A DNA stretch of 27,348 nt from Clostridiaceae bacterium AF10-41 (lineage in GTDB: Bacteria > Bacillota > Clostridia > Clostridiales > Clostridiaceae): positions 212 to 27,559 of the forward strand of contig JAQCTH010000051.1 in NCBI GenBank assembly GCA_027686065.1, read 5' to 3'. The notes beneath the pieces were generated by a model that was not told the DNA's origin, searched no databases, and saw only the letters and a program-made list of their open reading frames with translations. A program made the translations under genes and the position numbers. Shown in pieces: positions 24,258 through 27,348 of the stretch (position 1 is its first letter; each line of letters starts with the position of its first letter).

Positions 24258-25682
24258 CTATTTTCTACTTTTTAATTTTCCTATGACCATAATTAATTCC
24301 TTTTTATAAATAATTAAATACAATACAAAAAAAGGAATAGTTATTATTATAGATTTAATTACATTCTTTACAGCAAAAATTCTCCATAATAATAAGTATA
24401 TTAAAAAAACTATTATTGATACTACAATTCTATTTTCTTTTTCTAATAGTTTTACTCTTAAAGTTATTATATATGATATTATTACTGCTATCATATAACC
24501 TAACATAGTGGCAATTGCTGCACCCTCAATCCCAAGCTTAGGTATTAATATGTAATTAAATAAAATATTTATGGCTACTGCCCCTGTTAGTATCATTGGT
24601 ATTGGATATGTCTTTTTTACAACAATAAATTGATTTCCTATTGTTTGAAAAATCATTAAAAATAAAGGAGATATAAACAAATATGGTAAAATAACAAATC
24701 CGTTAGAATAGTCACCTTTTGCTAAAAGAAAAAATAAAACCTTTGATAGTGCAGTTACTCCCATTGTTGCTACTATCGAAATAATCATTAAATAATTAGC
24801 TATATTAGTAGTTAACTTTTTCTGATCTTTATCATTCATTGTTGAAAATGCAAAGTATTGCCATCCCATTGCAAAAGCTGTATATATAAATTGAGATATT
24901 TGTGCTATTCTACTTGCTACACTATATATTCCTAACTCATCTAATCCTAACATTGATTTAATCATTACTCTATCAAATGAATTACATACCCAATACATTA
25001 AAAATGTCGGCATTAATGGAGCTCCAATCTTAATTAAAGATATTAAATGTTCCTTTGATATATTTTTTATAGCAAACCATTCTCTATTTAAAAAGTAAAA
25101 TGCTAAAGTCATAGTTAAACTTGATGTAACAGCTGCCAATGGTAAAGCATATACATACATTCCCTTTAATAATAATGGAATCGATATAGCATAGGATAAA
25201 ACTGGTGTGAGCGTATTGGTTATCAAGAAAACTTTTCGTTTATTTTGCATCCTAGTAGGTGCAGATACTATACATTGAACTCCAGTCAAAAACGTATTAA
25301 ATATTATAATAAAAAATAATAAATTATATTCAATATCATTTATTATTAATTTTAATATCGCCTCTCTAAATATAAACATTATTATACATATAATGACCGA
25401 TGATGCAATTACAAAAAATAATGCGGTTGAACATATACTTTTCTTATAGTTATCATCTTCTTTTTCAAAAAACATTCTAAACATAGCATCATACATACCC
25501 ATCATTGCTATAGCACTAGCAAAACTTATTACCAAGTTTATCATATCATTTATTCCATAATACTTTGTATCAGTCATGATAGATGTTATTACTGGTAACA
25601 TAATTAAAGGTATTATTTTACTTATAATACTGCCTAATCCATACACCAAAAAATTATGTATAAATAGTTTTGTTCTACTCAT
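24258..25682 (-). CDS. Wzx-type oligosaccharide flippase (MOP superfamily), copy 3
   Basis: This 474-residue integral membrane protein has about 12-14 spans. Its start FLVYGLGSIISKIIPLIMLP is the family pattern. Further blocks are MMGMYDAMFRMFFEK, LMPTFLMYWVCNSFDRVMI and LGLDELGIYSVASRIAQ. It should flip the unit carrying the dTDP-derived amino sugar, as it lies within that sugar cassette. GAGGAG stands 5 bases before the ATG. A hairpin in the gap ahead of it may reduce its expression relative to the aminotransferase. Confidence 0.85.
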   Translation of the reverse strand: MSRTKLFIHNFLVYGLGSIISKIIPLIMLPVITSIMTDTKYYGINDMINLVISFASAIAMMGMYDAMFRMFFEKEDDNYKKSICSTALFFVIASSVIICIIMFIFREAILKLIINDIEYNLLFFIIIFNTFLTGVQCIVSAPTRMQNKRKVFLITNTLTPVLSYAISIPLLLKGMYVYALPLAAVTSSLTMTLAFYFLNREWFAIKNISKEHLISLIKIGAPLMPTFLMYWVCNSFDRVMIKSMLGLDELGIYSVASRIAQISQFIYTAFAMGWQYFAFSTMNDKDQKKLTTNIANYLMIISIVATMGVTALSKVLFFLLAKGDYSNGFVILPYLFISPLFLMIFQTIGNQFIVVKKTYPIPMILTGAVAINILFNYILIPKLGIEGAAIATMLGYMIAVIISYIITLRVKLLEKENRIVVSIIVFLIYLLLWRIFAVKNVIKSIIITIPFFVLYLIIYKKELIMVIGKLKSRK

Positions 25683-25700
25683 TTTATCTCCTCTATTTAA

Positions 25701-25725
25701 AATAGGATAGTAAAACTACCCTATT
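25701..25725 (-). terminator. Hairpin between aminotransferase and flippase (possible attenuator)
   Basis: On minus, AATAGGGTAGT pairs with ACTATCCTATT (one G-U pair) across a 3-base loop, followed by TTAAAT. The tail is short, so partial termination is more likely than a full stop, leaving the flippase less expressed. Confidence 0.4.
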
Positions 25726-25746
25726 CATTACAATATATTTATAAGT

Positions 25747-26835
25747 TTATTTCCATTTATTTATTTTATCGCATATATAGATTAACATATCATCAGTCAT
25801 TCCATACCATATTGGAAGACTTACTATATTTTTAGCATATTTTTCTGCTAATTCATATACTTCATCATTCATTTCTTTATATGCCTCTTGTTTATTTATA
25901 GATACAGGATAATGAATTAAGGCTTCTATTTCATTTTTATTTAAATATTCTAAAAATCTATCTCTTTCATCAACCCTAATTACAAATAAATGCCAAGAAG
26001 ATTTTTTATCATCTGTAACTTTTGGTAGCATTACTTTATTATTATTTATGTTATCAAAATAATACTTAGCAACTCTCTGCCTGTCTTCATTCCATTTGTC
26101 TAAATTCCTTAATTTTTTTCTTAAAAATGCTGCCTGCATTTCGTCTAACCTTGAATTTACACCCTTTAATGTATGATGATATTTTTTATTTGAACCATAA
26201 CTTCCTAAAGTACTTATTTTTTCTGCCACTTCTTTATTATTAGTTACAACTGCTCCTCCATCACCAAGAGCTCCTAAATTTTTACCTGGATAGAAACTAA
26301 ATGCTGCTGCATCTCCTAAGCTTCCTACTTTTTTGCCTTTATATAATGCTCCATGACCTTGTGCGGCATCCTCTATAACTATAAGATTATATCTTTTAGC
26401 TATATTATTTATTTCATCCATATCTGCTGGCATTCCGTATAAATGAACTGCTATTATAGCTTTTGTTTTATTTGTTATTTTTTCTTCAATTTTTCTATAA
26501 TCAATATTATAATAGTCATTATTATCAACTAATATGGGCTTTGCGCCTACATATGAAACTGCTAATGCCGTTGCAATGAAAGTATTAGCTTGAACTATAA
26601 CTTCATCTCCTTCTGAGATATCATATGCTCTTAAAATTAACATAAGGGCATCTAATCCATTTCCACATCCAACACAATATTTTGAATTACAGTAATTTGC
26701 AAATTCCTTTTCAAACTCACTTAATTCACTGCCCTTTATAAACCAATTTGATTTAATAACATTTTCAAATGCTTCTTTTAAATCTTCATTTATCTCACTA
26801 TGCATTTTTTCAAAACTAGAAAAAGGAACTTTCAT
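25747..26835 (-). CDS. DegT-family aminotransferase, FdtB/QdtB-like
   Basis: This PLP enzyme of 362 residues should aminate C3 of a dTDP-3-keto-6-deoxyhexose. GCGNGLDAL binds PLP phosphate (57-65), [11 protein letters not shown] holds the PLP aspartate (Asp156), and Lys185 in [16 protein letters not shown] is the Schiff-base lysine. The [12 protein letters not shown] form is typical of the FdtB/QdtB group. It starts 4 bases after the stop of the ketoisomerase gene, which makes its substrate, and the ribosome site AGGAGATG overlaps that stop. The gene pair therefore codes for successive steps. Whether the hexose is galacto (Fuc3N) or gluco (Qui3N) is set by the ketoisomerase and cannot be read here. 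Confidence 0.83.
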   Translation of the reverse strand: MKVPFSSFEKMHSEINEDLKEAFENVIKSNWFIKGSELSEFEKEFANYCNSKYCVGCGNGLDALMLILRAYDISEGDEVIVQANTFIATALAVSYVGAKPILVDNNDYYNIDYRKIEEKITNKTKAIIAVHLYGMPADMDEINNIAKRYNLIVIEDAAQGHGALYKGKKVGSLGDAAAFSFYPGKNLGALGDGGAVVTNNKEVAEKISTLGSYGSNKKYHHTLKGVNSRLDEMQAAFLRKKLRNLDKWNEDRQRVAKYYFDNINNNKVMLPKVTDDKKSSWHLFVIRVDERDRFLEYLNKNEIEALIHYPVSINKQEAYKEMNDEVYELAEKYAKNIVSLPIWYGMTDDMLIYICDKINKWK

Positions 26836-26839
26836 AAAA

Positions 26840-27253
26840 TCATCTCCTAAAAAAATCTTTAGCTTCTTGTAAGTATATATTATAATCTCTTATATAATCA
26901 GACTCATCATAATACTCCGATGCTAGTACTAAAAGAACTGCATCTTTAGAAAACTCAAACATTTCTCTCCATATCATAGGTCCAATATATAGTCCATAAT
27001 CACTATTATCTAAATGAATTATTTCTTCTTCAAATCCATTTTTCAATCTAATTTTTACATCACCAGTAACACATATAAGTACTTGATGTAACATTCTATG
27101 CGAGTGAAATCCCCTAACCGCACCGTCTTTAACATCCATTATATAATAAATTCTTTTTATTTCAAATGGTATATCTTTTTTGGACTCTATAGGAACTAAT
27201 GCTCCGTACTGATCTTTTATATTCTTAAATTTTATTAACCCTGTATTAAACAT
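26840..27253 (-). CDS. dTDP-4-keto-6-deoxyglucose 3,4-ketoisomerase (FdtA/QdtA type, cupin)
   Basis: This 137-residue protein is a single-domain WxcM/FdtA-type cupin that moves the keto group of dTDP-4-keto-6-deoxyglucose from C4 to C3. The active-site block [11 protein letters not shown] has the two conserved histidines, His50 and His52. Further family features are the opening [29 protein letters not shown], and the C-terminal [19 protein letters not shown]. Length is normal for the family. FdtA and QdtA enzymes differ in the stereochemistry at C4, and I cannot tell which this is. GGAG stands 7 bases before the ATG. The substrate comes from RmlA and RmlB, which are not seen here. Confidence 0.9.
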   Translation of the reverse strand: MFNTGLIKFKNIKDQYGALVPIESKKDIPFEIKRIYYIMDVKDGAVRGFHSHRMLHQVLICVTGDVKIRLKNGFEEEIIHLDNSDYGLYIGPMIWREMFEFSKDAVLLVLASEYYDESDYIRDYNIYLQEAKDFFRR

Positions 27254-27277
27254 ATTTCTTCTCCAATTTTAAATAAA

Positions 27278-27348
27278 TTACTTGTACATTTCAGAATAAT
27301 AATTTAAATAATCACCAGAAGTAACGTTATTCATCCACTCTTTATTAT
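27278..27348 (-). CDS. C-terminal end of an unidentified protein, cut by the window edge
   Basis: The minus frame is open from the window edge to a TAA at 27278 and reads NKEWMNNVTSGDYLNYYSEM plus YK. It ends 24 bases before the ketoisomerase ATG, with that gene's GGAG in between. Its position suggests the preceding gene of the same operon. The 22 codons hold no motif, so the family is unknown and a chance frame is possible. Confidence 0.5.
   Translation of the reverse strand, partial: NKEWMNNVTSGDYLNYYSEMYK

Noticed and set aside
1..27348. tRNA, rRNA, integrase, transposase or att sites
   Set aside because: I found no tRNA-like cloverleaf, rRNA segment, recombinase gene or IS-type end pair on either strand by reading; the modular layout alone is not evidence of a defined mobile element.

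Overview
The window looks like chromosomal DNA of a low-GC Firmicute of the Clostridium type. It is strongly A+T rich, its reading frames start behind strong AGGAG-type ribosome sites, and two proteins carry clostridial cell-wall-binding repeat 2 (CWB2) domains. Almost all of it is one cell-surface glycan locus, mostly on the minus strand and so read from high to low coordinates.

Right block (27348 to 22813, minus): the tail of an unidentified gene, a sugar 3,4-ketoisomerase, a DegT-type aminotransferase, a Wzx flippase, a FdtC/QdtC-like N-acyltransferase and a small hexapeptide acyltransferase. The ketoisomerase, aminotransferase and acyltransferase together match the route to a dTDP-3-acetamido-3,6-dideoxyhexose (Fuc3NAc or Qui3NAc), a sugar type known from S-layer glycans of Gram-positive bacteria.

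Middle block (17907 to 22668): three cell-wall genes. An exported amidase with an Ig-like domain and three CWB2 repeats lies on minus. Divergent from it are an exported CWB2 protein fused to a PIG-L/LmbE-type deacetylase and a LytR-CpsA-Psr (LCP) ligase, both on plus. A strong symmetric hairpin ends the convergent transcripts.

Left-middle block (17794 to 6626, minus): a second Wzx, an ExoA-like GT2, a WbpE-like aminotransferase, a UDP-HexNAc 6-dehydrogenase, two GT-B glycosyltransferases, then a PtmE-LegB-LegC trio closed by an intrinsic terminator. The dehydrogenase and WbpE-like enzyme suggest a 3-amino-hexuronic acid. PtmE, LegB and LegC form the front end of legionaminic acid or 4-amino-4,6-dideoxy-GlcNAc synthesis. 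The partner enzymes of both routes are not in the window.

Left block (6551 to 1, minus): a probable gene remnant, a third Wzx, a membrane-bound PglF/WbpM-type UDP-GlcNAc 4,6-dehydratase with its own promoter, a large GT-B-like protein, a FemAB/GNAT-like protein, and the first codons of another gene running off the edge.

The most coherent reading is a locus that makes amino-sugar-rich, partly acidic wall glycans, flips them by Wzx, attaches them to peptidoglycan by LCP, and encodes exported proteins that may bind and trim that polymer. No initiating sugar-phosphate transferase and no Wzy polymerase is visible. Several gene starts were moved inward where the ribosome site or a terminator rules out the longest reading frame.
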